From Erythroxylum novogranatense (taxonomy: Eukaryota > Streptophyta > Magnoliopsida > Malpighiales > Erythroxylaceae): a stretch of DNA of 64,000 bases. Numbering within the stretch: position 1 is the first letter of the stretch; the number at the start of each line of letters is the position of its first letter. Below are positions 1-10,853 of this stretch, one piece after another. The stretch spans positions 65,471,824 to 65,535,823 of the forward strand of contig CM057232.1 of NCBI GenBank assembly GCA_029891385.1. The letters are read 5' to 3'. Under the pieces are notes generated by a model. The model searched no databases, was not told the origin of the DNA, and worked only from the letters and a program-made list of their open reading frames with translations. Position numbers and translations under genes: made by a program.

Positions 1-370
1 ACAGGAGACGACTGCTGATTCAACGACCGAGGCAGAGTACATTGCCGCATCGACGCAAAGAAAAGAAGCAGTTTGGATCAAGAAGTTCATTTCTGAACTT
101 GGTGTGGTTCCTAGCTGTGATGGACCCATACAGTTGTATTGTGACAACACTGGGGCTATTGCGCAGGCAAAGGAGCCAAGGTCTCATCAGCGATCCAAAC
201 ACGTACTCCGCCGATACCATTTGATTCGGGAGATCATTGCGCGGTGATGTCACGATAGAGAGAATTCCCAGCGAGAATATTGCGATCCGCTGACAAAGCC
301 GCTGCCACGTAAGAATTTTGATTCTCATGTACTCGCTTATGGTATTAGATACCAAGGCGATTGGCTTTAG
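1..370 (+). pseudogene. Ty1/copia RNase H C-terminal fragment
   Basis: This is the last ~115 codons of a copia polyprotein entering from the left edge. The translation shows the classic RNase H tail: TEAEYIAAS, an LYCDNTGAI block, and after it PSENIADPLTKPL. RNase H removes the RNA strand during reverse transcription in the virus-like particle. A one-base deletion near position 283, inside the NIADPLTKP block, shifts the frame, so the copy is broken. The frame ends at a TAG at 368-370, directly before the polypurine tract and 3' LTR, as expected for copia. Assignment to copia rests on these motifs and on the order RNase H, polypurine tract, LTR. The rest of the element lies outside the window. 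Confidence 0.9.
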
Positions 371-373
371 GTC

Positions 374-384
374 AAGTGGGAGAT
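374..384 (+). other. Polypurine tract of copia element A
   Basis: The purine-rich AAGTGGGAGAT sits immediately 5' of the LTR start TGTTAGAG. It would prime plus-strand DNA synthesis. The position between the polyprotein stop and the LTR is canonical. Confidence 0.8.
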
Positions 385-2326
385 TGTTAGAGTAGTGCCC
401 TAAAGGCAATCCCCTTTAGCGCATTTTGTTCATAGTCATGTACAGACTTTATGAATAAATAAAGCAAGGCATATTTCATTTATTTGATATTCATTTTATT
501 ATGAATTGATAATGATCTTTAATCAAATTAATCAAATTATGATGTGATCATACTATTGAGATTCCTATCATGTGCAATTATGTCAGTATCTAAATTATCC
601 CTAGTCATAGGATTAATGAGACTGGACATCGTTAATCCGGATAGACTAGCACATGTCAAACTCCTTGATTGGATCAAGCGGTGGATCTCGTAAAACTGTA
701 AATATTGAGATATTTAGATTTGACATGTGGATGCTTACTAGTGGTAGTAAGTACATTGGATGACCTCGCTATGAGATCATCATATGGATGTCCTATACAA
801 ATGTCGTTGATAATCTCATCATAGCAATGGTGCAAGTATCCTTAGACTTAAGGTACTCGAGGATATCTTAGTCTCGATTCGTACTTTGACTCCATTCCTT
901 GTTGCCTTTCGAGGTCGCTCAAAGGGTGGTGATTGGAGTGCGACTCGAGGTATTCAAGGTAATTGAGTAGCCAATAGAGGATTCACCACTTCATTATAGC
1001 GAAGAGATACCCATAGCCTCTTATCGTGATCATTACTTTGAAGTCTCTGGCGCCGAGACATACATATGTCATGAAGATGGTCTTCATGGACATATAAAGT
1101 AATGAGTCCTAGGGCGAGAACTGATTACACTTGGACTAGATTTGATCGATCGCCTAGTAAGAGTTGACACATTGCCCATACTCAAACCAAGTGGGGTATA
1201 GCATGGTGAAAGGACGAATTGCACGGTAATTGTCTATGGAAGGGTTCGTGATATGGTTTCATTAGTCAAAACAATTACTTTCCGGTCAATTGGGGGTCAT
1301 GATGTGTTGCTAGATACCGCCATGACTTGCTCGAGATTAAGTGTTAATCTAAGTGGCCAACATAACCGGAACCTAATGGGTCACACGCATAAGAGTGACT
1401 CGGAGAATCAGTAAAATAGTTTCGAGATGAGATCCGATATCCGGAGAGCAATAGGATTAAATGGATCCCGATGAGATTGGGATATGTCCCGATGAGATCG
1501 CGACATCGACATTCTTTGAAAACCGCTTCCGGTGATTTTTCACGGCGGGGCGGCAGGTAGTAGACCGACCCAGCTTGATTGGACCACTTCAGCAATTATA
1601 TATATTAATTAATTAAGTAAATAATTAATTAATTATATATATTTATGTTGAATTTCGTGGAAGCCATTAAATGGAGAAGAGATGTAAGTTTGAAAGTCAA
1701 ACTTCATCATTATTTAGCATTTAAGGCATTTTATGCCTCCTACGTGGATGAGCCATCCACCAAGCCTTTATATGTGTTTTAAGTGTTAAATATACATATA
1801 AGAAGCTATGGAAAGGGAGCTTGCGGTGATGAAGAGAGAAGAGTCGAAAGTTTAAAGGTTAAGCTTGGAAATTTTGATTTTCACCTTCTTCCTCTCATCC
1901 TCTCAAGATTGCTTCTACTTCCAAGGCTCCACCAAGTTCATCTCATTTGCTCTCCAAGGCTAAGGTAAGAGCTAGCACTCTTTTCTTTAGTCTAGCTATT
2001 CCGGGTCAAAAGAGTTTGTCCCGGTTAGGTTTTCCGACCTCTGCGTGGATACCGTTAGAGACGGTCTCCTTTGGTCGTTATAGTTTCATTGTTTGTACAT
2101 ACACATGGATCCTGGCTTTCGGGAATTTCCCGGGACTCAAAATTTTAAATTCCGCACTGTGGGCATGTGATGCCTACCCCGGGATTTTCCTACACTCCAT
2201 TCATCACATGAACTAATAAAGCCACTTTTGATTGTCCATCCTAGAAACATAAAATAATTACAAGCCTTTTAGGCCCAAAATATGCTTCTTCATCTTGGAT
2301 CTTCCGCTTCGAACTCTTCGCTAACA
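385..2326 (+). repeat. 3' LTR of copia element A
   Basis: A 1,942-bp LTR bounded by TGTTAG at 385 and CTAACA ending at 2326, which form a perfect 6-bp inverted terminal repeat. It follows the RNase H tail and polypurine tract, so it is the 3' LTR of a plus-strand element. Two AATAAA-type signals lie only ~65 bp inside its 5' end (near 450-460). No coding sequence is supported inside; the small ORFs are noise. The element interrupts the leader of the minus-strand copia element to its right. The right-hand 5 bp TGATT (2327-2331) would be its target-site duplication, but the left partner is outside the window. Confidence 0.8.
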
Positions 2327-2961
2327 TGATTCGGCCCATTCAGTAAACAAAATTTAATGGCATTTATGAAATTAGAATTTTGTCATTTTGAAAAATAAAA
2401 TTCCAGCACTAGATTTTTAGAAAACCAAATCTTTGTTTTGACAAAAAATCCCAGCACTTGTTTTATTAAAACCGAAACTCATTTCATGAAAATTAAAAAC
2501 AGCACTTAGTATTTTAGCAAAACCGAAATTGGATTCTTTGAAACAAAAAACCAGCACTTGTTTTCCAATCATAACTGAAATATGATTCATTGAAACAAAA
2601 ATTTCAGCAACTTAGTTTTCACAAAACTTATGCCAAAACACAAAAGGATACACCGAAAATTTTACCTTTCCATTTCTTCAATCCATGGCTGCTCCTTCTT
2701 CATCATTACATCAATTTGTACATTACAAAATCAAATAAAATAGAAAAAAGAAACCAAGGAGGAAACATGGTGATGATAGACCACCCTCCTTGTTACAACC
2801 AAATGAAGAAATCTTACAAGATAAAATTTAACTTCTATGGACAACCAAAAGAGCAACATACACCATATATATTTCTATCACATAAAAATATGCAGTATAC
2901 AAAAAAAGATTGCCAATCCATGTATCCACCATATAGGAACCAAAATCATGCATGAAAAACC
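2327..2961 (-). mobile_element. Leader of copia element B, truncated
   Basis: This is the non-coding leader between the primer-binding site (2962-2974) and the point where element A inserted. Read on the minus strand it runs away from the LTR, as a 5' leader should. It contains no recognisable gag; the short ORFs here show no domain. It holds a degenerate tandem repeat (separate entry). The rest of the element must lie to the left of the window or be lost. Confidence 0.65.
2395..2625. repeat. Degenerate ~50-bp tandem repeat in copia B leader
   Basis: The core CAGCACTT or a close variant recurs near 2404, 2452, 2500, 2553 and 2607, each time among A-rich tracts and GAAATT-like words. The spacing is about 47-54 bp over five units. 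Units are diverged, so this is an old tandem array. Confidence 0.55.
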
Positions 2962-2974
2962 GGCTCTGATACCA
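2962..2974 (-). promoter_or_regulatory. Primer-binding site of copia element B
   Basis: The plus strand reads GGCTCTGATACCA, the reverse complement of TGGTATCAGAGCC, the binding site for the 3' end of initiator tRNA-Met. It lies 2 nt from the LTR edge at 2977 and fixes the minus orientation of the element. Confidence 0.9.
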
Positions 2975-2976
2975 AT

Positions 2977-5078
2977 TGTTGGATCAGAAAAAGAAAGCAT
3001 GCTTAGTATGGAGAAACGATAAATTTCAAAACTTTTTAAGAAATCATCTTGCAGCGGAAGCAATATATCCAAATCAACATGCTAATCCATACATGATATG
3101 GTATAAGGATAATAAAACCAAGAACAAGATAAAAGGAATTACCGACTCCTTCGCTATAGCTTTAAATCCTCGCTGCGCTATCCTCTCCTTCTTATATCCA
3201 AATCCTTTGCCTTTGAGTCTTTTCCTTTAGCAATCTATCTTCTTCCTTGTTGTAGTATCCTCAACCAATTAGATTTACCACTTGTTCTTCAAGGACAACT
3301 AGGTTAACAAAATCCTTTGGTGGGAAAGGAGAAGAAATATTTGGAGGAGATTTTCTTAGAAAAAGAAGAACCAAAATTGAAACTCTTTCAATTCTTTCAC
3401 TTAGGAATTTCGGTTCTACCTTACATGAAAGGAGAGAATGTCTAAAAACCATGCAAGAACCCTTTCTTACATCTCAATTTTGAAATATGCATGAATGGAA
3501 AGAGTGAGAGGCATCCAATGCATCACTTCTTACATTAATCACTCATCAAATAGCCAATAAATGAGACTTACTTCATTTATCTTTAAAATGGCTATTTGAA
3601 AAGACCATAACCTATAATTGAATACCCATTTCGGTTTTGGCAAGAAGAAAGAAGGAAGATGGTCCATCTAATGCACATCTTTCATCTTTAATCTAATGAA
3701 TGCAAATAGGTTACATGCCAACATTAAAAGCCAACCATTAAACCATTTAATGGTAAGTTCATAACTCCATTTAATAATGATGAACCATAATAAAGACCAT
3801 CTTTATTTAGTATTTTAATGTCAAATGAGTGGTTACACATCTAACTTAACACAATTTCGAAATTGCTTCTTCTCCATTTTAAAAAAAATTTGTTTTAATA
3901 TAATTAATCTAATCAATTACATTAAACCAAAACAAGCCCATTTCTAAATGAACATATGGGCTTCCAATTAATCATTAATTAGTATAAGCCCATCATTCAA
4001 TTATGGACTTCTAAAGCCTCCAAACTACTTCTTACTTAGCTTGATAACCTTCCTTAAAGCCAAGTGGGGAATCTTATTGGACTTTGATAATTCAAGCTCC
4101 AATAAGCCCATAAATAATTCAATCTCATTGGAATTAATTCTAGCTTATTAACAAAATGTCATTCCACTAAAGACAATTAGTTGAACTCTTGAATTATTAA
4201 ATATTATGAGAATATGTCCAATTGCAAACCCTATTTAGAACCTTATTATAGCCATCCGCACAATAAAGGGTAAAATTACCGTTTTGCCCTTATGTTGGTT
4301 TTTCCTTCTAGATCTCTCATTTTACTTTATATGGTGATTAACACATAAGATCTCATCTTAGTGTTAAGACTTGATGGGTAGCTAGTCCATCAAACTCTGG
4401 CGCCAGATTTAATCACCAAATCTCCTTAAAACATCTAGAAGAGATGATAACACTATAAACTCTTTATTTGAGTGAATGTTCACGATACATGTTTCAATTA
4501 ATAATTCCAACATGCAGACACTAGATTAATACCTGTAAAATCCATTCGATCATATCAAAATTATAATGAAACACATATGAGTTCACCACTCATCAAGATT
4601 GTGGTTCATAATAAGCGAATGCTTAAGTTGTATGTTTTAAGATTAAAGTAACGGCCCACTTTATTGTTGAAAACATACTTGATTCCAGATTCATTTAATA
4701 GTGCCATTATCGATAGTCTACTACTATCATGATATGAAACTCATCATTCCATTTAAGCAAACTACTTTACTTATATGGAGATAAATCGCAACACTACAGT
4801 CTAAACCATAATCAAACGACCAACTTGATTATTCAACTGTGAATCAATTAATTCATATTCTAATAATATACATGTTTCCCATACATCTCTATGTATATGT
4901 ATATTACTTACAAATAAATCTTGGTACCTTATAACCAGATATATAATGCTCATACAGATAAAACCAAACTCTTTGTTTTATTAATAATAAATATTTTCAT
5001 TACAAAGCATGGCAAGAAGATAAAGTTACATGTAAATACACTTGCTTTCCAGGGCACTATATTTACATTACTCCAACA
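2977..5078 (-). repeat. 5' LTR of copia element B
   Basis: A 2,102-bp LTR. In plus coordinates it runs from TGTTGGATC to CTCCAACA, giving TGTTGG/CCAACA inverted ends. The adjacent primer-binding site shows it is the 5' LTR of a minus-strand element. On the minus strand its first ~100 bp carry a poly(A)-signal-like AATAAAAC stretch, resembling the layout of element A's LTR, which also begins with a TGTTNGAGTA word followed by GTGCCCT. The two are probably related but distinct copia families. No coding content is supported. Confidence 0.85.
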
Positions 5079-5196
5079 AGTGCTCTAGAGTATCTTAATC
5101 GAACAACCTTGAAAACCCAGAAGTTCCCTTTCTTGTCATTGTTTTCATAAAAGAAGTAACACACAAAACAACAAGAAACATTTTGTATACTAATCA
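5079..5196. other. Pre-insertion sequence left of the CRM-like element
   Basis: A short stretch between two elements. It holds nothing recognisable except AATCA at 5192-5196, the left copy of the target-site duplication of the CRM-like element (right copy 23064-23068). Confidence 0.7.
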
Positions 5197-5428
5197 TGAT
5201 ACAACCAGACTTCGTAATGGAGTTCCACACCTTATAGATCAACCCAATAAGCTACACATGCCAAGTGGTCCAATTACAACACAACAAGCTTCAAGGCTTA
5301 AACAAGCAATGCAAGATTTTGTTCAAGCCCAAATCACAAGTCAAGTCCATGAGGAGGCCGAAACATCCATAGAGGGACACTAAGGCACGCCCAAGGTTGT
5401 GACTTTATTATAGGAGGCATTGGAAGAG
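5197..5428 (+). repeat. 5' LTR of CRM-like element, part 1
   Basis: The first 232 bp of the 5' LTR, starting TGATACAACC and closely matching the 3' LTR at 22286-22517. It ends in AAGAG (5424-5428), the target site of the nested Tekay-like element. It keeps an open frame from the LTR start to a stop at 5381-5383; this corresponds to the C-terminal tail that the polyprotein encodes inside the 3' LTR. Confidence 0.9.
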
Positions 5429-5957
5429 TGTTGGGCTCCGAAATTTTTTTTATTTTTTTTATTTGAATTAATTAATTATTTATTTATTTATGGATTTATT
5501 CGTTAATTATTTATTTTGCCTTAATTGATTTAATTATGTGTTTATATAAATATTTTTATGTTGGGCTTGGGATTAGAAGTTAGAAATTAATTGAAGGCTT
5601 GGATTTAATGTTGGAAAGAATGGGCTTTATGGAATAAGTGGAATGAGGAGGAGGATTAGGAATTAATGGGTGAGGTGTAGTGGGCTTGAGAGGAGGAGGA
5701 GAGCCCAAAGGAACTTAAGTGAGAAGCCAAAACTACATAGTTTTGGTGTAGGAAGAGTTAAATAAGAATAAGTGAATTAAAGAGGAGAAGAGGAGTAAGC
5801 AAGTGTCGTAGAACAAAAGAAAGAAGAGAAGAAAACGTGAGCTAGAGGAGAAAGGAAGAGTGGTCGGCCAAGGAAGAAAGGAAGAGAGAAAAAAATCGTG
5901 GGAGGCTTGTGAAGAAGAAGAAAAGTGGAAAAAGGGAAGAGAAATCAAGAGCTTAAG

Positions 5958-6904
5958 GTAAGTATCTATCTTCCTTTGAGTTAGATTCAAGAAAGGGGAT
6001 GAAATGAAGGTTAGGGTTTGTGTAGGAATGAAGAAAGAAAGAAGAGATTAGTGGTTTTGTGATTCCTAAGCTAGGGTTTTGGTTATTCTAGCTTAAATGG
6101 GTTATAGATAGGTTAGGTTTGAGGTTATTGTTAGTTTTCCTTTGATTCTTGAATGTTATAACTTTCCGATGAGTTTCGAAATTAAATCGAAATGTGTTTT
6201 ATTGAAGGAACTAAGGAAACCTCACTCGAGAGAGAGGAAGGACATTTGTGAACTCAGTTTCGACATTTTAGGTGGGTAATGCGTTTATAGTCATTATGTA
6301 ATGGGTGACCTTGTATGCTTATGTGCTTTGTTTTATATTTGTGTAAAAAGTTGATTTCTGATGAATATTTGGATATGTATGTTAAATGTGGCATCTTGTC
6401 TTTGAAAGAAATGTAAAGTATAGAATTGTGCATACTTGAAAATTTTGAAGAAACCTATGAATGAAACTATTTGAGCATAGATTATTTGTGTGTGTGGGCA
6501 AGAGAGAACCCCGTTGTGATAGTCACGTGCACGTTGACCTAGCCTTCTCCCGGCTGCCCGCTTGTGGCCACGAGATCCTGAGAAATCGGACTCGTTGTGT
6601 TTACGATAAACTTCGGTTTATTCGTTGTGTTTACGGAAACTCTCTAGCCATGTGATTGTGCATTTTTCCTTCAAACTTTGTTGTGTATGATGCATCATAA
6701 GTGTTATAATTGATAAAGTTGTCATGTTAGGCTTTATGTAATGTAATGTTTGTTACGCCTAAAATGATGTTCTGTGAATGTTTTAGGATTGTTTAATATA
6801 TGCATGACTATATGTATGAATATATGTGTTGCATGGCTCATTACGATGGCTATAGGCGTATTAGCCACTGAGCCGTGTTAGCTCACCCCATTTTCCCTCC
6901 ACAG
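5958..6904 (+). other. Putative leader intron inside the Tekay LTR
   Basis: CTTAAG|GTAAGTATC at 5957/5958 is a near-perfect plant 5' splice site. A pyrimidine-rich CACCCCATTTTCCCTCCACAG ending at 6904 is a good 3' splice site. The 947 bp between them are T-rich and have no coding features. If transcription starts in the purine-rich region just upstream, this would be an intron of the untranslated leader. The 3' LTR has the same pair near 13974 and 14907. This is inference from splice consensus only. Confidence 0.45.
6605..6622 (+). other. TTCG-capped hairpin in the Tekay LTR
   Basis: ATAAAC, TTCG, GTTTAT forms a 6-bp stem, plus a possible G-T pair, around a TTCG tetraloop, an unusually stable RNA cap. 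The same hairpin is present in the 3' LTR (near 14611-14626). Degenerate counterparts lie in the minus-strand relative's LTRs (near 43588-43604 and 55975-55992). Confidence 0.5.
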
Positions 6905-8551
6905 GTGCAAAAGCTCAAGTCTAGCATCGGACCTTGCAAGGCATCGGGAAAACTCCAAGACTTTAGATATTTTTGCATTAAGTTAGTGACTCACTTTTGG
7001 GATAGCTTTGCAAGCATAACAAGCATGGAGCATCTTTTGTATTTTGTACTTGGTGTTAAATCATGATGAATATGTTGTTATGTTATCAAAGCTATAAATG
7101 CACTTTTGGTTGGATTAGAAATGAGAATGAAGAGAACAAGTATTTCCTTTTGTATAATTGTGTTACTTGTAGTTAATGCATGTGTTTGGGTAGAAGATGT
7201 GGAATGAAGGTTGTGTTTGAGTTGCTGTTGGGTTTCTGCTAGGTTTTTGTCTTGGGAGAGCTTGCTGGAAAATTTGCTATGGTGTGTGAGTTGTGAAAGT
7301 CTTGCAGAATTCTGGGTATGCTGTGTTTTCTGCAATTTCTGGGTTGGTACAAGTAGTAGGAGATCATTTAATATTGTTGAGGTTGTTAGTCGGGCTGTAG
7401 AGCTCTCCCAGGAGGTTTTATGAACTATTTAAGAGGAGTTAAATTGGTAGGTGTAAGTCGTTGGAATTAAATGTAGGTGCTGTCAAAGTGACAGATTGGT
7501 AGCAGAAGCTTTGAGTCCACTTTTGACCCATATAGAGTTGGAATATAGGTCGGTGGTCTTCATGAAAGTTGTAGATAATTCTTTTAGCTTTCCATAGACA
7601 CTAAGTTTGTTAAATTTGGAGTTCTGGGTCAAAAGTTATGGAGGTCGCAAGTTCTGATGCTGTTAGGGAGAGCTAGTCGATCGCCCTTTGTGTTAAAAAT
7701 TTGTTTCCCTTAATGGCCGAGCTAGTCTTTGGATCCTTCTTGAAAAATATAGATTTTTCTCTTAGCTTTCTAACGCCTCTGACCGTGTCTAATTTGGAGC
7801 TCGGAGTCAAAAGTTATGAGGGTTAGAAGTTGGTTAGGTCGGGCGGTAGGGCAGGTCGCCTCATGAAGCTTCGTGCTCGCCTGGCGTCTTGGGCGGCGCC
7901 AAGAGCCCGATAGGGTAGGGCTCTTGCGAGCATTTGGGGTCGGTCTCTGGCCGACCGACCCCTCCTCCTTCTTTTGGTCATAACTTTTTGCATAGACCTC
8001 CGATTGAGCTGATTTTCGAACCGATGGATTTCTAAAAAAATTTTCTATCTTTTTACACTTGATTTTCCAGTATTTACTTTAAATTGAAAAGGGTGGTTTG
8101 AAACAAAGTGTGGAGGTCGGCTGATTCTTTCTGAATATACTTCACAAATTTTTAAATATCTAGAGATATAGGGCTCGGGTTGAGGCGATTCTTGTTTTAA
8201 ATGAAACTAGAGACATAAATATACACTTTTTATGAAGGAGCCGATAAGTAATTTTGCCTCTAAAGTTTTCAAATATTTACATGAAATCGGTAGAGGGACT
8301 GTTTTCACTGTTTTCTTTAAGATAGCATTTTTGCTATAACTTTTTCATTTCAAATCCGAATTGAACGATTTCAGTGGCGTTGGAACCGTGAGAGCGTAAG
8401 GAACATATTTTCTTAAAAATCCAAAGCCAAATTTTCTATTTCAAGATTTCTCCTTTTGTGGCCAATTTTGTGTCGGTTTTGGGTCCTCTATGCTTATGCA
8501 TGCTTGTATGGGTTCGAATGTTGGGCCTTGGAGACGGGGTCCAACATTGTT

Positions 8552-8563
8552 TGGAATCAGAGC
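8552..8563 (+). promoter_or_regulatory. Primer-binding site of Tekay-like element (+)
   Basis: TGGAATCAGAGC, one mismatch from TGGTATCAGAGC (initiator tRNA-Met), starts 6 nt after the LTR end. The minus-strand relative keeps the unmutated site. Confidence 0.85.
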
Positions 8564-8742
8564 TTAGGCTTACTCCTAGGCTTACAATGTATAGTAGGGA
8601 ACATTGTTTTGTATGTGATTAAATGTTTACTTTATGAATTGATTGTTTGCATTACGTGACATGCATATCATGCATACATATAGGAACTAAGCTTAAAAAA
8701 TGAATTGTAGCTAATCACTAGTATTTTCATTGAAGTAGTACG

Positions 8743-9860
8743 ATGCCACCTCGTCAAAGGACACGAGGAGTTTTGCAAGGTTCAATTGCACCTGACTCTC
8801 CGTCGAGGGAGGAGAGCATGGATGAGTCCGTAGCCGGGAGTGGTGAGGCCCCTCTAGGCGGGGTAGTGAGCCTCTTCGTTCACGAGACTCGCAGTCACCT
8901 AGTGCATGCGAGCAAGTGCTGCATTAGACCCCAGTGTTGTTCAAGCATTTACCCAAGCTTTTGTTCAAAGCATGGGTCAAATGCCTCGAGCTTCTGGTTG
9001 ACCCCACTAAGAAGGGAGGTAGTTTGACAAGTCGAGGAAGTATGGGCGATGGATTTCTTTGGAACCTCGGATCCGAAGAAGCCGAGACCTGGTTGAGGAA
9101 AACAGAGAGAGTCTTGGATCGGATGGATTGTGAGGTTGGCGATAAAGTTGTTTATCTTTGAGCACGCTTGAGGGGATGCCTTGCATTGGTGGGAGTGTGT
9201 CGGAGAGCCAATTTGAAACCGACAGGGGTTAGTATGGGAGGACTTCCTTCTTTGCTTTCGGGAAGAAGTATTTATCTGAAGTGTACATTCAATGTAAGCG
9301 AGGGAATTCTAAGCCTTACCTGAGGAGATGACAACGATGAATCTGACGTCGGTTCACACGATTGTCTAGATATCTTTGCAGAGATGAAATTGAGTGAGGC
9401 TGCTAAGTCTTGTCGATTTGAGTCGAGTTTGCACTGGCTATTAGAGAGAAGGTGATAGTCTGAACTTCATGACTTGCAGCAGCTGGTTGAAGCAACAATG
9501 AGGTTGAGAACCTTGAGAACATCAAGAGTGCGATTAACGAGAAGAGGAAGGGAGAGAGGTTCGGAGGGAGATGGTACTTAATTCGAGAGAAGTGCCGAAC
9601 CTTTCTGCTCATATCGAGGAGAGGAGCACCGGTGGAAGCCGACCTAGATCATTGAGGATTCCTACTGTTTCTCACCAAGCTTCATCGGTGGGCGGCGGTA
9701 GAAGAGTGGATGGGGAGAGGCCACCTCTTCTAAAGTGTGAGCATTGTGGGGGGTATCATAAGGGACAATGTTTCAGAGTATCAGGTGCATGCTTCAATTG
9801 TGTCCAGAAGGGGCATATCGCTAAGTTTTTTCCCAAGACGGACAGGAGAGAGAGATCTTA
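8743..9860 (+). pseudogene. gag of Tekay-like element (+), frameshifted
   Basis: Starts at ATG 8743 (MPPRQRTRG, a basic N-terminus usual for plant chromovirus Gag) and breaks into several frames. Capsid-like pieces at 8934-9161 include WLRKTERVLDRMDC. At 9571-9861 the nucleocapsid part shows CEHCGGYHKGQC followed by a CCHC knuckle CFNCVQKGHIAKFFP. In that knuckle the last cysteine is replaced by phenylalanine, so zinc binding should be lost. Gag would form the virus-like particle and bind genomic RNA in the cytoplasm. This copy cannot make an intact product. Confidence 0.85.
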
Positions 9861-9980
9861 GATGCAGCCCTCTAGGAGGACAGAGGCAAGTGGCTCGTAA
9901 AGTCGTGATGAAGTGGGTAGCTCTGAGGTCCTAAGAGAGCTTATCCTCCAGACAGATCCAGAGGGCAAGTTCCAGCCAGA

Positions 9981-10850
9981 GTGTTTGCCATGACTCGAGA
10001 GGAGGCAGAGACCGCGCCAGAAGTTGTAGCGGGTATGGTTAAACTGTTTGATGATTATGTGCTTGCTATGATTGACTCAGGTTCTACCCATTCTTTTGTG
10101 TCTTCGGGTAGGACTATTTCTAGGAGGAGTTTGAGCCCATTGGATACTCCGCTGATGGTGAGTACTCCAATTGGCCAATACATTATTATCAGTCAAGTGT
10201 ATAGAGATTGTGAGATAGAGATTAGTGGAGGAAAATTGGTGGTGGATCTGATGCCTTTGAAGATGGGAGGATTGGATGTGATCCTAGGTATGGACACATT
10301 AGAGAGGTACCATGTTACTTTAGATTGTAAACAGAAGACAGTGGAGTTCGAGCTAGAGGATAGCAGGAAAGTGATACTCATGGGAGATAGAAAAGTCAGT
10401 CCACCTCGGGTTATTTCAGCTATGATGGCAGAGAGAATGATGAGAAAGGGGTGTGAGGCCTTTTTGGCTTATGTGCTAGATATGGAGGCAGATAGAGGGA
10501 GGTTGGAAGACATTCCAGTAGTCAGGGAATTCCCGGATATTTTTCCCGAGGAATTGCCAGGACTACCTCCTCCTAGGAAAATTGAGTTTCCCATCGAGCT
10601 TCATTCAGGCACTGCGCCAATCTCAATTCCTCCTTATCGGATGGCTCCGGCGGAATTGAAGGAGCTTAAGGAGCGGCTGGAGGATCTTTTAGAGAAGGGT
10701 TATGTTAGACCGAGTTCTTCGCCTTGGGAGCTCGGTTCTTTTGTGAAGAAGAAAGATGGGTCGTTGCGGATGTGTGTGGATTATAGGAAGCTGAACCATG
10801 CTACTGTTAAGAACAGGTATCCGCTCCCGCGCATTGATGACTTGTTTGAT
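9981..10850 (+). pseudogene. Protease and N-terminal reverse transcriptase, Tekay (+)
   Basis: A 290-residue open stretch. Residues ~30-40 contain the aspartic-protease active site [11 protein letters not shown], and a GMDTLERYH block follows near residue 103. The protease would cleave Gag-Pol. From about residue 180, [17 protein letters not shown] marks the start of RT, with [17 protein letters not shown] (RT block 1-2) near the end. It terminates at a TAA at 10851-10853. The minus-strand relative has CAA (Gln) at this position, so the stop is a C-to-T change. The frame continues unchanged after the stop. Confidence 0.92.
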
Positions 10851-10853
10851 TAA

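Larger units (their letters stand above)
5429..8546 (+). repeat. 5' LTR of Tekay-like element (+)
   Basis: Runs from TGTTGGGCTCC to GGGGTCCAACA. It closely matches the 3' LTR except for a GC-rich islet (7861-7930) that differs strongly. Visible modules: AT-rich start with repeated TTAATTAATTA; a purine-rich stretch (5640-5950); a donor-like AAGGTAAGTATC at 5955-5966; a conserved GGCTGCCCGC word near 6551; a TTCG-capped hairpin at 6605-6622; an acceptor-like CTCCACAG ending at 6904; two AAAGTTATG cassettes (7558-7640, 7735-7818). The ORFs inside are shadows, for example the identical minus-strand ones at 5733 and 13749. Confidence 0.92.

Noticed and set aside
2590..2955. 121-residue plus-strand ORF
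   Set aside because: Lies antisense in the copia B leader, A/T-rich and low complexity, no domain.
5733..5990. Ser/Phe-rich 85-residue minus-strand ORF, identical at 13749-14006
   Set aside because: Both lie in the two LTRs of one element, antisense to its purine-rich segment; identity reflects LTR duplication, not conservation of a gene.
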